DNA of 64,000 nt from Brenneria rubrifaciens (lineage in GTDB: Bacteria; Pseudomonadota; Gammaproteobacteria; Enterobacterales; Enterobacteriaceae), in contig NZ_CP034035.1 in the NCBI RefSeq assembly GCF_005484945.1, positions 1,798,001 to 1,862,000 on the forward strand, in the 5' to 3' direction. Under the pieces are notes generated by a model, which searched no databases, was not told the origin of the DNA, and saw only the letters and a program-made list of their open reading frames with translations. The position numbers and the translations under genes were made by a program. Of this stretch, positions 45,960-55,857 are shown one piece after another; position 1 is the stretch's first letter; each line of letters starts with the position of its first letter.

Positions 45960-46494
45960 AGTTGGGCTCCTGCCGCAGCGCTAAACCGGGTTTGGCGACA
46001 GTGGGGGTAAGCAGGGGATCGGCGCACAGGTGAATACTGCCTTGCGGACAGACGTCTACGCAGATGCCGCAGCCTGTGCAGTCTTCACTGAGAACACCGT
46101 GTAATTGTCGTGTGGCGCCGACAATCGCATCGAAGGCGCACTGTTTTAAGCAACGGCCGCAACCATCGCACTGCTGAGGATTGATCATCGCCACCATCGG
46201 TCCTTTAACGCTGCTTTCATCCAGATTAATGCCCATCAGGGCGGCAATGCGCTGTGCGACAGCGCTGCCGCCGGGGGCGCAAAGGGTAACGGCCGCTTCA
46301 CCGCTGGCCATGGCGATCGCGGCCTGACGGCAGCCGGGGTAGCCGCATTGACCACACTGACCGCTCGGCAGGATCGCCACAATGCTATCGACCATCGGAT
46401 CGCTTTCTACTTTCAGGTAGAGGGCGGCATAGCCCAGCAAGGCGCCGATCATCGCGGAGATCAGCGGGATGGCGAGTAACGTCAGTATCAACAT
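45952..46494 (-). CDS. rnfB: RnfB, ferredoxin-like subunit of the Rnf complex
   Basis: This 180-residue protein has an N-terminal membrane helix, a Cys-rich domain (SGQCGQCGYPGCRQAA) and two 4Fe-4S motifs (CDGCGRCLKQCAFDA and CTGCGICVDVCPQG). It probably passes electrons between membrane flavins and the soluble flavodoxin NifF. The ATG at 46494 follows GGAGGCGG; the extension to 46524 is rejected. Confidence 0.94.
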   Translation of the reverse strand: MLILTLLAIPLISAMIGALLGYAALYLKVESDPMVDSIVAILPSGQCGQCGYPGCRQAAIAMASGEAAVTLCAPGGSAVAQRIAALMGINLDESSVKGPMVAMINPQQCDGCGRCLKQCAFDAIVGATRQLHGVLSEDCTGCGICVDVCPQGSIHLCADPLLTPTVAKPGLALRQEPNYA

Positions 46495-46504
46495 CTCCGC
46501 CTCC

Positions 46505-47083
46505 TTATGATGACAATCCGGCAAAGCCGGTAAAGGCCAACGCCAGAATACTGGCGGTAATAAAGTTTAGCGGCGTCCCTTTGAATAACAGCGGCGGCAG
46601 CGCGCTGGCCTGCCGTTCACGCAGCCCGGCAAAAATAATCATGACCAGCGAGTAACCTAATGAAGCGCTAAAGCCGAAAAATACGCTGTGCGTAAAGTTC
46701 AACCTATCCTGAAGCACCAGCAAAGCCACACCGAGCACGGCGCAGTTGGTGGTAATCAGCGGAAGAAAAATGCCCAGTGAGCGGTAGAGGGTCGGGCTGT
46801 ATTTTGCAATCACCATCTCAATCAACTGTACCAGCGATGCAATGACCAGAATGACGGACAGCAAACGCAGGTAACCCAGATTGAGCGGAGCCAATATCCA
46901 GAATTCAATCACCCAGCCTAATGCGGAACCCAGTGTGATGACCACCGTGGTGGCAATGGATATGCCCACGGCGGACTTGACCTGATTTGTCACGCCCATA
47001 AAAGAACAGAGCCCTAAAAAGCGCGACAGTACGACATTGTTGACCAGAATATTGGCCAGAATGATTAACAATATCTCTTTCAT
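46505..47083 (-). CDS. rnfA: RnfA, membrane subunit of the Rnf complex
   Basis: This 192-residue protein has about six membrane helices, with blocks NNVVLSRFLGLCSFMGVTNQ and PLITTNCAVLGVALL. It is the first gene of rnfABCDGEH-nifF. A sigma-54 element lies 37 bases upstream, tying the operon to nif control. Length normal. Confidence 0.95.
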   Translation of the reverse strand: MKEILLIILANILVNNVVLSRFLGLCSFMGVTNQVKSAVGISIATTVVITLGSALGWVIEFWILAPLNLGYLRLLSVILVIASLVQLIEMVIAKYSPTLYRSLGIFLPLITTNCAVLGVALLVLQDRLNFTHSVFFGFSASLGYSLVMIIFAGLRERQASALPPLLFKGTPLNFITASILALAFTGFAGLSS

Positions 47084-47119
47084 TTATTCCCCCGGCGGTC
47101 GAGATTCCTAGAGAGCTAT

Positions 47120-47135
47120 TGCGAAAGACGTGCCA
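47120..47135 (-). promoter_or_regulatory. Sigma-54 promoter of the rnf-nifF operon
   Basis: On the minus strand TGGCACGTCTTTCGCA, a near-ideal -24/-12 element (TGGCACG, GG-N10-GC), 37 bases before the rnfA ATG. Confidence 0.92.
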
Positions 47136-47165
47136 GCTTGTTGTGGTCAATAATTGGTCAATCAA

Positions 47166-47183
47166 GGTGCAAAAATTTGCGCC
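47166..47183. promoter_or_regulatory. Inverted repeat in the rnfA-nifL gap, possible regulator site
   Basis: GGTGCAAA-AA-TTTGCGCC is an 18-base dyad with one mismatch, about 120 bases upstream of the nifL -24 element. NtrC usually activates nifLA from this region, but its half sites run in the opposite order (TGCACC...GGTGCA), so the factor is uncertain. Confidence 0.4.
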
Positions 47184-47301
47184 AAAAGTGATCACGGCGG
47201 CGGCGAGAGAGGGGGGGGATACCGATCACGAAGCCCAATGAAACGCGAATGACGGCAAAAACCCACATCGAGATCAAGGTTTTCGAGGTTATTTCACAAA
47301 G

Positions 47302-47317
47302 GGGAATAAATCTTGCA
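47302..47317 (+). promoter_or_regulatory. Sigma-54 promoter of nifLA
   Basis: GGGAATAAATCTTGCA has GG-N10-GC, with a weak -24 half as in known nifL promoters. It lies 99 bases before the nifL ATG. NtrC-dependent expression is expected from the family. Confidence 0.75.
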
Positions 47318-47371
47318 CTTTTCTCAGGGGTATATCATGTCGTCCGATGTCTGTTGCGCAATCTGACAATT

Positions 47372-47387
47372 TGTCATGAAGCCGACA
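47372..47387 (+). promoter_or_regulatory. NifA-type site within the nifL leader
   Basis: TGT-N10-ACA (TGTCATGAAGCCGACA). It lies downstream of the nifL promoter and about 240 bases upstream of the rnfA promoter on the other strand. It would best serve the rnf operon; no closer NifA motif is seen there. Confidence 0.5.
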
Positions 47388-47416
47388 GACGCGTTATGCA
47401 AACCGGAGGGGCCCGG

Positions 47417-48901
47417 ATGAGTTCATCGTTAGTCTTGGATGATGTGCAATTGATTACATCGTCGCTGGGAGGAAAGGGGTTGCATGCGGCGCTGTTTCAT
47501 ACGGCTGTTGAGCAATCTTCAGTGGCGATTTCAATTACCGATCCGCAGGCAAATATTGTGTACGCCAATCCCGCCTTTTGCGCGCTGAGCGGCTACCCGC
47601 TGCACACATTAATGGGCGCGAATCATAATCTGCTTTCCAGCCATCAGACGCCGGCCTCAGTGTATCAGTCGCTGTGGACGACGATTAAGGCGGGCGATTC
47701 ATGGAGCGGTCAGCTCATCAACCAGCGTAAAGACGGGTCGCTCTATCTGGCGGAAATCACGATTTCCCCTATCGTCAATGCCCAGGGGGAAATTGAACAT
47801 TATCTGGGGATGCATAAAGACATCAGCGAGCGCTACGCGCTGGCGCAGCGGGTTCACAACCAGATGACGCTGATTTCCGCCGTGCTGAATAACATCCCGG
47901 CAGCCGTGGTGGTGGTGGAAGGCGAGTACAACATCGTGATGGACAATCTGGCCTATAAAACCCTCAGTGCCGATTGTGATGGACGAGAACCGCTGGTGTT
48001 GCTGGATTGCCTGAACCAGACCGAACCTTCAGCCATGACGCCGTTGAACATCCGCGGCACGCAGCGCTGGTTCTCGGTGAGTTGCTGGCCGCTGCACGCG
48101 GTCAATGAGGAAGCCAGCCTCTATTTTACCGACAGCGCGCCGCCGCGCCAGTTGGTGGTGATTGTCGATTACACCGAGCAGCAGCGGCAAATGACGCAGG
48201 ATCGCCGGGATCAACTTGAGCGCCAGATTAGCGTCAACAAAATGGTGGCGGCGATCCGTGAAACGCTGGATGCCGCGTTGATTCAGCTCAGTTGCCCGCT
48301 GAATATGCTGTCTGCCGCACTGCGTTTGAATCCCGAGGCGGACAATGTCGCGTTGCGCACGGCCTGGAATGAAGGGAAGGAAGCTATTGCCCGCCTGACC
48401 GCGTGCCGTCCGGCGTTGCCTCGGGAATCACAAGACAGCGTTCCGGTCGGCGCGATGATGGCGGACCTGGCCGATCTCTATCAGTATCGTATGGGGCGGA
48501 ACGGCAAGCTGGAGTGGTCTTGTTCTCCACCCGATTTAACCCTGCGGGGTCAGTGTACGCTGATTTTAACCGCATTAAGCTTGTGGCTCGATCGCTGTCT
48601 GACACTGATGGGAAAAACACAGAATGCCGTGGCGATCTCGATTCAAGCCAGACGGCAGTGTCAGCGGCTGTGCTTTATCGTCACTGATAACCTCCCGTCT
48701 TTCGAGCAGGAAGCGACCCATCCGATGATAGAAATGCTGGCAACCGGACAATGTATGGAACTGCGTCTGATGCAGGTGATCATGTCGCAACTGCGGGGTT
48801 CGGTGACCACCGAACAGACGGCGTCAGGCAGCACCGTGATGATGCTGATACTGGCCACTGAGGGGTTATACCTCACCGATACCGTAGCCCTGGGAGGATA
48901 A
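47417..48901 (+). CDS. nifL: NifL, redox- and nitrogen-sensing anti-activator of NifA
   Basis: This 494-residue flavoprotein has a PAS domain that binds FAD (about residues 30-140, VEQSSVAISITDPQANIVYA), a second PAS-like region (about 150-265) and a C-terminal histidine-kinase-like domain without a normal phospho-acceptor. It is close to Klebsiella NifL in length and sequence. It binds NifA and blocks it under oxygen or fixed nitrogen. The ATG at 47417 follows CGGAGG; the frame extends further upstream without a better start. nifA begins 1 base after the stop. Confidence 0.94.
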   Translation: MSSSLVLDDVQLITSSLGGKGLHAALFHTAVEQSSVAISITDPQANIVYANPAFCALSGYPLHTLMGANHNLLSSHQTPASVYQSLWTTIKAGDSWSGQLINQRKDGSLYLAEITISPIVNAQGEIEHYLGMHKDISERYALAQRVHNQMTLISAVLNNIPAAVVVVEGEYNIVMDNLAYKTLSADCDGREPLVLLDCLNQTEPSAMTPLNIRGTQRWFSVSCWPLHAVNEEASLYFTDSAPPRQLVVIVDYTEQQRQMTQDRRDQLERQISVNKMVAAIRETLDAALIQLSCPLNMLSAALRLNPEADNVALRTAWNEGKEAIARLTACRPALPRESQDSVPVGAMMADLADLYQYRMGRNGKLEWSCSPPDLTLRGQCTLILTALSLWLDRCLTLMGKTQNAVAISIQARRQCQRLCFIVTDNLPSFEQEATHPMIEMLATGQCMELRLMQVIMSQLRGSVTTEQTASGSTVMMLILATEGLYLTDTVALGG

Positions 48902-48902
48902 A

Positions 48903-50489
<1,587 letters not shown>

Positions 50490-50683
50490 GGCATGCCATA
50501 AAACAACGGGCAACGCTGCGCTGGCGAACCACGCCTTTGCCCGCTAGTAATATTTGTCTACTTAGGTTCTTGGCTAAGGTTGAGGTGAAATGCCCATTTG
50601 TCAGCAAAGCCTCCCGGCAAGATATGAACAACAAATCGCTGCTTTGGCCTCTCGCATGCTGGCTCTTAGCCGTTCCACACCAA
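50490..50683. other. nifA-nifB gap, possible nifLA terminator
   Basis: CGGGCAA (50507-50513) and TTGCCCG (50537-50543) could pair over a 23-base loop as a weak terminator of nifLA. I see no gene in this stretch. Confidence 0.35.
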
Positions 50684-50699
50684 TGTCGCATTCAATACA
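50684..50699 (+). promoter_or_regulatory. NifA upstream activator site for nifB
   Basis: TGT-N10-ACA (TGTCGCATTCAATACA), 82 bases upstream of the nifB -24 element. Confidence 0.83.
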
Positions 50700-50780
50700 T
50701 TGTCAGACAATGTCAGTTATGAAGCAGTAAAGTTAATCGGTAACTCAATAAAAAATAAACGTTTTCTTTACCCGATTGTC

Positions 50781-50796
50781 CGGCATATCGTTTGCA
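50781..50796 (+). promoter_or_regulatory. Sigma-54 promoter of nifBQ
   Basis: CGGCATATCGTTTGCA has GG-N10-GC, 39 bases before the nifB ATG. Confidence 0.83.
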
Positions 50797-50834
50797 AAAA
50801 AGAAGTGAAGTCGCTTATTACTGAGGTTAACCAT

Positions 50835-52232
50835 ATGGCAGACAACGCATCTTTTTCAGGCAAGCGGTCATGCGGGTCGATGAATACGGCGCACTTTACC
50901 CCGTTACAGACGGATAAAGTGTCTCGCCACCCCTGTTACTCTCCGCTGGCCCACCACCGATTCGCCCGAATGCATTTGGCGGTAGCGCCAGCATGCAACC
51001 TGCAATGCAACTACTGTAATCGCAAATACGATTGCAGCAATGAATCCCGCCCAGGCGTTGTCTCGGAACTCCTGTCGCCAGAACAGGCGATTGCCAAAGC
51101 CAAATATGTCGCGTCACAGATCCCACAGTTGTCGGTGATTGGGATTGCCGGGCCGGGCGACCCGCTGGCCAACATTGCCCGTACGTTTAAGACGTTGGAA
51201 GGACTACGAGCGGAGATGCCGGATATTAAACTGTGTCTGTCGACCAATGGCCTGATGCTGCCGGATGTCGTCGACCGACTGGTGGCGGTCGGGGTGGATC
51301 ATGTCACCGTTACGGTGAACGCCATTGACGCCGTGATTGCCGAAAAAATCTATGACGGTTTGTGGTACGAAGGCGACCAGCTTAACGGGCGCATCGCCGT
51401 CGATTTGCTGATTGAGCGTCAGGGGGAAGGGATTCGCAAGCTGGCGGAGCAGGGGGTAATGGTGAAAGTCAACTCGGTGCTGATCCCGGAAATCAACGCG
51501 GCGCATCTCAGTGAGGTCAGCTTGCAGGCGCGGCAATGGGGAGCGGTGCTGCATAACGTGATGCCGTTGATTGCAAAACCGGAACATGGCACCCGCTTCG
51601 GTCTGGAAGGGGTGCGCGAACCGGATGCGGAAACGCTGGGGGAAGTGCGCAACCAGTGCGGTCGTCATATGCCGCAGATGGCGCATTGCCAGCAGTGCCG
51701 CGCCGATGCCATCGGCATGCTGGGGGAAGATCGTAGCCAGGAGTTCCCGCTGGCGTCATTGCCTGAACGACAGGAGTCGCGGTTGCCTGCGTTATTTCGC
51801 CGGGCGAGCATTCAGGCCAGCATCGCCTCGCAGGGGGAATCCGAAGAACCCGATGCCTGTCTGGTGGCCGTCGCCACCGGGCAAGGCGATGTGATTGATC
51901 GGCACTTTGGTCATGTGGATCGCTTTTATATTTTCAGCATCTCCCGGGCGGGTATTATCCCGCTGGGCGAACGGTTCACCCAGCGCTACTGCGCCAGTCC
52001 GACAGAGTGCGAGGAGGATGAGCAGGAAAATCGGCTGGATCAGGTCATCGACCTGCTGGCCGATGTCAAAGCGGTATTTTGCGCCCGTATCGGGATGGCG
52101 CCCTGGCATCGGTTGGAAGCCGAAGGCATCGAACCTTGCGTGTACGGCGCATGGCAACCGGTGCGCGAAACGCTGGAGCAATGGCGGGCGCAGCGTGTCC
52201 GACCGGAGGTCAGCCGGCAGGGGGTGGCGTAA
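50835..52232 (+). CDS. nifB: NifB, radical SAM enzyme making NifB-cofactor
   Basis: This 465-residue enzyme builds the carbide-centred Fe-S core of FeMo-cofactor. The radical SAM motif is C54-x3-C58-x2-C61 (APACNLQCNYCNRKYDC). A C-terminal NifX-like domain (about residues 335-450, VAVATGQGDVIDRHFGHVDR) follows. The ATG at 50835 is preceded by TGAGG and placed correctly behind the sigma-54 promoter; the longer frame from 50700 would run through the promoter and is rejected. It overlaps nifQ by 1 base. Confidence 0.96.
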   Translation: MADNASFSGKRSCGSMNTAHFTPLQTDKVSRHPCYSPLAHHRFARMHLAVAPACNLQCNYCNRKYDCSNESRPGVVSELLSPEQAIAKAKYVASQIPQLSVIGIAGPGDPLANIARTFKTLEGLRAEMPDIKLCLSTNGLMLPDVVDRLVAVGVDHVTVTVNAIDAVIAEKIYDGLWYEGDQLNGRIAVDLLIERQGEGIRKLAEQGVMVKVNSVLIPEINAAHLSEVSLQARQWGAVLHNVMPLIAKPEHGTRFGLEGVREPDAETLGEVRNQCGRHMPQMAHCQQCRADAIGMLGEDRSQEFPLASLPERQESRLPALFRRASIQASIASQGESEEPDACLVAVATGQGDVIDRHFGHVDRFYIFSISRAGIIPLGERFTQRYCASPTECEEDEQENRLDQVIDLLADVKAVFCARIGMAPWHRLEAEGIEPCVYGAWQPVRETLEQWRAQRVRPEVSRQGVA

Positions 52233-52756
52233 TGGTTATCTCACCAACGCCTCTGGCATGGCTGCGCTATCTTGTCGATAATCACCTGCAAGGGTTGGCG
52301 CGTTTTCCGGCACAAATGAATCTGGATGATGACGGCTGGCAACGCTTGCTGTGGCGAGTGGAACGGGACGCGACAGCGCGTCCCGCCCTGCTTGAGCAGC
52401 AGGACGCGTTGCTGAGTGCGTTGCTGCGCCCACGTTGGCAGGAGTGTGAACAACTGGCGAATTGGCTTGTGCAATACATGGATGAAGAGGCCGCGCCGAT
52501 GCACTGGTTAATTGCCAGTGCGTCAATGAGCTTCAATCATCTGTGGCAGGACTTGGGGCTGGCGTCGCGTGAGGAACTGCGTGAGCTGATTACCGTATGT
52601 TTCACGCCGCTGGTTGAAATGAACGCGCAGAATATGCGCTGGAAAAAGTTTTTCTATCGTCAGGTGTGTTTGTCGCGGGAAGGGGAACTGACCTGCCGTT
52701 CGCCGTCTTGTGAAGGCTGTAGTGAAATTGAGGTCTGCTTTGCGCCTGAAACCTGA
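52232..52756 (+). CDS. nifQ: NifQ, molybdenum donor for FeMo-cofactor
   Basis: This 174-residue protein has the NifQ cluster motif C-x4-C-x2-C-x5-C near the C-terminus (TCRSPSCEGCSEIEVC). NifQ supplies molybdenum to NifEN. Its ATG overlaps the nifB TAA (TAATG), so it is coupled to nifB. The longer frame from 52079 lies inside nifB and is rejected. Confidence 0.94.
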   Translation: MVISPTPLAWLRYLVDNHLQGLARFPAQMNLDDDGWQRLLWRVERDATARPALLEQQDALLSALLRPRWQECEQLANWLVQYMDEEAAPMHWLIASASMSFNHLWQDLGLASREELRELITVCFTPLVEMNAQNMRWKKFFYRQVCLSREGELTCRSPSCEGCSEIEVCFAPET

Positions 52757-52821
52757 CTCTGGCTACCGATAGCGGCAGGAATGCGCTATGTTAATTCATC
52801 AGATCCTTTCCCGAGAAGACA

Positions 52822-53346
52822 ATGATGAAGATAGTGAAGGCTCAGCAAGCGCATATCCCGGAAATACAGGAGATTTATGCATTTCATGTCATTAATGGGA
52901 TTGCCACATTTGAGACGGCTCCCCCGGAAGACGCTGAGATGGCCGACAGGCTGAAGAAGGTGACCGACGCCGGTACGCCGTGGCTTGTGGCGGAGGAAAA
53001 CGGCAAGGTGATCGGCTACTGCTATCTGATGAATTACCATTCCCGCTTTGCCTACCGATTTACACTGGAAGACTCGGTCTATATCCATCCTGAATGTACG
53101 GGACGCGGGGTAGGGCGTGCCCTGCTGACGGAAGCGATTCGTATTGCTGAACTGGCCGGATACCGTCAACTGATTGCTATTATCGGCAATAGTGAAAATC
53201 ATGCTTCGCTGGCGTTGCATCGTTCCCTGGGTTTTGAGCTGACCGGGATATTAAAGTCGGTGGGATTTAAACACGGTCGCTGGGTAGATACGGTCATCAT
53301 GCAGCGAGATCTGGGTGTCGGCGGCAGCCAGCTGCCCCATGAGTAA
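52822..53346 (+). CDS. GNAT-family N-acetyltransferase (phosphinothricin acetyltransferase-like)
   Basis: This 174-residue GNAT enzyme has the acetyl-CoA loop SVYIHPECTGRGVGRALL (about residues 91-108) and the block ENHASLALHRSLGFELTG, both typical of the Pat/YncA group. Those enzymes acetylate phosphinothricin, methionine sulfone or similar small amines. The true substrate here is unknown. It follows nifQ by 65 bases on the same strand but has no nif promoter, so it marks the end of the nif region. Confidence 0.85.
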   Translation: MMKIVKAQQAHIPEIQEIYAFHVINGIATFETAPPEDAEMADRLKKVTDAGTPWLVAEENGKVIGYCYLMNYHSRFAYRFTLEDSVYIHPECTGRGVGRALLTEAIRIAELAGYRQLIAIIGNSENHASLALHRSLGFELTGILKSVGFKHGRWVDTVIMQRDLGVGGSQLPHE

Positions 53347-53462
53347 TAATGTAAAAATCAGGGGGGAAGAAGGAAACGGAGAAGAGTAGAACCGGCCCCT
53401 CAGTAATTTGGGAGCCGTTTACCCTTACTTCTCATCATTATTTTTTACGAGAAAAATGAACG

Positions 53463-54395
53463 TCAGAATCTGTACTGAACGCCAACTGAGACGCCATAAT
53501 TGATATTCGCTATTCCGGCCGCATCCCCGCCAATATATTCGTTTTCTCCAGCGTCATTGTCAATTATCTGGGTTCCGCCTTTACCCTGAGAGAATTTACT
53601 GATGCTGAATTCAGTAAATACTTTGGCAGCAGGCGTGATGTAGTATCCCGCATCAACGGTCGCAGAATAGTATTTGGAATTCACCGCATTATCACGAAAC
53701 GTCAGCTCGCGCATATAATGCTCATCATTCCCTTTTGCCCGTACCCATGGGCTGAATTTCAGTAACATATTAAATTCAAAGTTCCGATAGCGGTACATGC
53801 CTGCCAGACCTAAATATGGCACACTGAATCGCTGCTGGTAGCCAATCGCGCGCGCATTTCTGGGAAAATATCCAACATTAGTACCATTATCGTACTGGTA
53901 ATAACCGCCAAATGACATCCAACTGAATCGTGTCTGTTGATAACCGGCCACGCCGCCAAAACGGTAACGGGGTTCGTTAAATACCCAGCCTTTAAGATTT
54001 ATATCATACTCATTGGCATAATTCAGACGGGTATCAGAATGGGTTGACCAGTCCGTCCAGCCAGGTTGTGTTGCGTCATTCCAGTCGTAATCATCCATTA
54101 AAGCACCTCTGGAGGCCAATGTTGTCCAGCCACGAGCATTCAATGTCAGGTGCTTGAGTACATCCCATGAGATATCACCCTTGATAACAGGCGTGTTTTT
54201 TATTTTCCAATCTAACTCGCTTGATTTATAACCAGTGTCAGGATTATAAACATATTCCTTGGACTCTCCAGCTATCAATCCCAAAGAAGTTTTGACGGTG
54301 ACGCTATCCGTATTCAGTCCCCAGATATTCTGTGCTGTTACAGGGGATGTAACAGCAATACCAGCAAGACCTACTGCCACAATGTATTTTTCCAT
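53463..54395 (-). CDS. Omptin-family outer-membrane protease
   Basis: This 310-residue protein has a signal peptide (cut near residue 21, SPVTAQ) and a beta-barrel ending in aromatic Phe (VGVQYRF). Omptin active-site pairs are present: Asp102/Asp104 in LMDDYDWND and Asp224/His226 in KGNDEHYMRELTFRD. Omptins cleave host peptides and proteins at basic residues. The gene is AT-richer than the nif region. Its closest relative (OmpT, Pla, PgtE, PlaA) cannot be set by eye. Confidence 0.9.
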   Translation of the reverse strand: MEKYIVAVGLAGIAVTSPVTAQNIWGLNTDSVTVKTSLGLIAGESKEYVYNPDTGYKSSELDWKIKNTPVIKGDISWDVLKHLTLNARGWTTLASRGALMDDYDWNDATQPGWTDWSTHSDTRLNYANEYDINLKGWVFNEPRYRFGGVAGYQQTRFSWMSFGGYYQYDNGTNVGYFPRNARAIGYQQRFSVPYLGLAGMYRYRNFEFNMLLKFSPWVRAKGNDEHYMRELTFRDNAVNSKYYSATVDAGYYITPAAKVFTEFSISKFSQGKGGTQIIDNDAGENEYIGGDAAGIANINYGVSVGVQYRF

Positions 54396-54703
54396 GTTTT
54401 CCTCGAAGAAAGTACGCTGTACTATTTATGAAAAACTTAAGCTATATCAGTTCACTGAATTTATTTAAAAATTCTGTATAACTCTAATAATAATTATTAG
54501 ACTGGTTTACTTCAACACAAATATGGTTAAAACGTGTCTCAGAGTGATTTGTTCTATAAGAAAATTTAATATTTTAAATTTAATGCTAGTAAAACTGAAC
54601 CTGTGGCAATCCCTGTTTCCGATCTCACAATGTTATAAAAGTAGTTGTATCCTTACCGGCAGTTATGGCGATATGGTGGCTCAAAAATCAGTAGCGGGAG
54701 CAC
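54396..54703. other. Divergent AT-rich gap with a 19-base palindrome
   Basis: The gap between the omptin gene and the next plus-strand gene is AT-rich. It holds TCTAATAAT-A-ATTATTAGA (54483-54501), a perfect 9-base inverted repeat, which could be an operator for either gene. No gene is seen here. Confidence 0.45.
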
Positions 54704-55303
54704 GTGATGAGGAACGGTGTGATAAAAAAAGGGATTGGCGCTCTGTTATTGGCATTACCGCTGTGCAGTCTTGCAGAAACCATTAATAATCCTGACCTGA
54801 TTGCGGGTTATACCTCTCAGGAGCTGGCCGCTGCGTTACCCGCCAAGGTATCGGATATGGCGCAGCGTGGCGTGGTGGTTGACGATCAAAGCCATTCGCT
54901 GCAATCGGAGTATATAGATAGCATCGGCGTGCGTAAGGCTCTGGTGACACTGTATACTTTGCCGGTAGACAAAAGCGGAAAAGTGCCGGAAGCTTCCCAA
55001 TACCGCGATTTGGCGGCAGTTATCGCCACCGCGGAAAAAGAGATGATTCGCCAGCGTATCCGGCCAGACAAACGCGAAGTGCCGGTTGACGGTACGTCCA
55101 CATTTCGCTGTCTACAGACCATTTTGAACAATAGGGTGTTGCATTCACTTTGTTACGCGCTGGTCAAGGGCCGAGTGCTGGAGATTCAGGCTGTCAATAC
55201 GCTGGAGAATGTTCAGGACAGGGCGAGCACTCAAATTGTCATCAATCAGCAAAACACATTAGTGGTGGAGATTGGGAAAACCATGCTGACGTTAAAAAAA
55301 TAA
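54704..55303 (+). CDS. Secreted or periplasmic protein of unknown function
   Basis: This 199-residue protein has a basic start (MMRNGVIKKG) and a signal peptide likely cut near residue 25 (LCSLAE). The mature part has two Cys that could pair (FRCLQTILNN and HSLCYALVKG) and no motif I recognise. It lies divergent from the omptin gene. The ATG at 54704 and the next ATG (54707) are both possible starts. Confidence 0.65.
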   Translation: MMRNGVIKKGIGALLLALPLCSLAETINNPDLIAGYTSQELAAALPAKVSDMAQRGVVVDDQSHSLQSEYIDSIGVRKALVTLYTLPVDKSGKVPEASQYRDLAAVIATAEKEMIRQRIRPDKREVPVDGTSTFRCLQTILNNRVLHSLCYALVKGRVLEIQAVNTLENVQDRASTQIVINQQNTLVVEIGKTMLTLKK

Positions 55304-55335
55304 CGAGTTGGCGAAATCCACTACCGCAATCATCT

Positions 55336-55360
55336 GGTTACCCGGTATACGGCGGTAACC
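55336..55360 (+). terminator. Terminator after the secreted unknown gene
   Basis: GGTTACC and GGTAACC pair, with an inner CCG/CGG, followed by TGCTTGTTTTTTAATG. It starts 33 bases after the stop. From here to about 55635 the DNA is very AT-rich and I see no gene. Confidence 0.7.
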
Positions 55361-55635
55361 TGCTTGTTTTTTAATGGGTATATCACGCTCCACTGTCTAT
55401 TATAAGAATAGCTTATGGAAAAGGTTGAATTATTAGAAAGATTATTGCTCTATATGTATGTTATATGTTGGTTTAATATATTGTTCAACTTGTTAATGCT
55501 GAGTTTTTATTTTTGTATTTATATGAATTCTGAAATAATTCACTCATATGAGAATGTATCTCGATTGAGTGGGTTTGATCTTATTGTTTAAATATACTTA
55601 TATATTTACAAACTTGATGAGTGATAGGGATTGTC

Positions 55636-55794
55636 ATGAAGAGTGTTGTAGAGCGTCGCCGAAAATATTTGTTTAGCTTTATCGGGAATAGATCGGCAGT
55701 TAACATCTTATCCATTTTATATCCAAAAGAAGATGTAAATATTAACTCAAATATTGATTTGAGCTTTTTGAGTTGTTCGAGAAAGACATATTAA
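55636..55794 (+). CDS. Possible 52-codon leader or small protein before the lysO-like gene
   Basis: An ATG at 55636 with AGGGA in front opens a 52-codon frame (MKSVVERRRKYLFSFIGNRS onward, ending SCSRKTY). It is basic at the start and has no known family. It lies 63 bases upstream of the LysO-type gene in AT-rich DNA, so it could be a leader peptide or chance. Confidence 0.3.
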   Translation: MKSVVERRRKYLFSFIGNRSAVNILSILYPKEDVNINSNIDLSFLSCSRKTY

Positions 55795-55857
55795 TCAGTT
55801 CGATTCGTCAATCTAACACATTTGAAATATAATTTACACCGATTTGGAACTAAAAAA

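Noticed and set aside
47169..47185. Second sigma-54-like element for rnfA (TGCAAAAATTTGCGCCA read on minus)
   Set aside because: The GG to GC spacing is 11 bases instead of 10, and a near-perfect element exists at 47120-47135.
47349..47378. TGTTGCGCAATCTGACA as a NifA site
   Set aside because: The spacer is 11 bases, not 10.
50700..50834. Upstream extension of nifB
   Set aside because: It would run through the sigma-54 promoter; the ATG at 50835 has the right ribosome-binding site and spacing.
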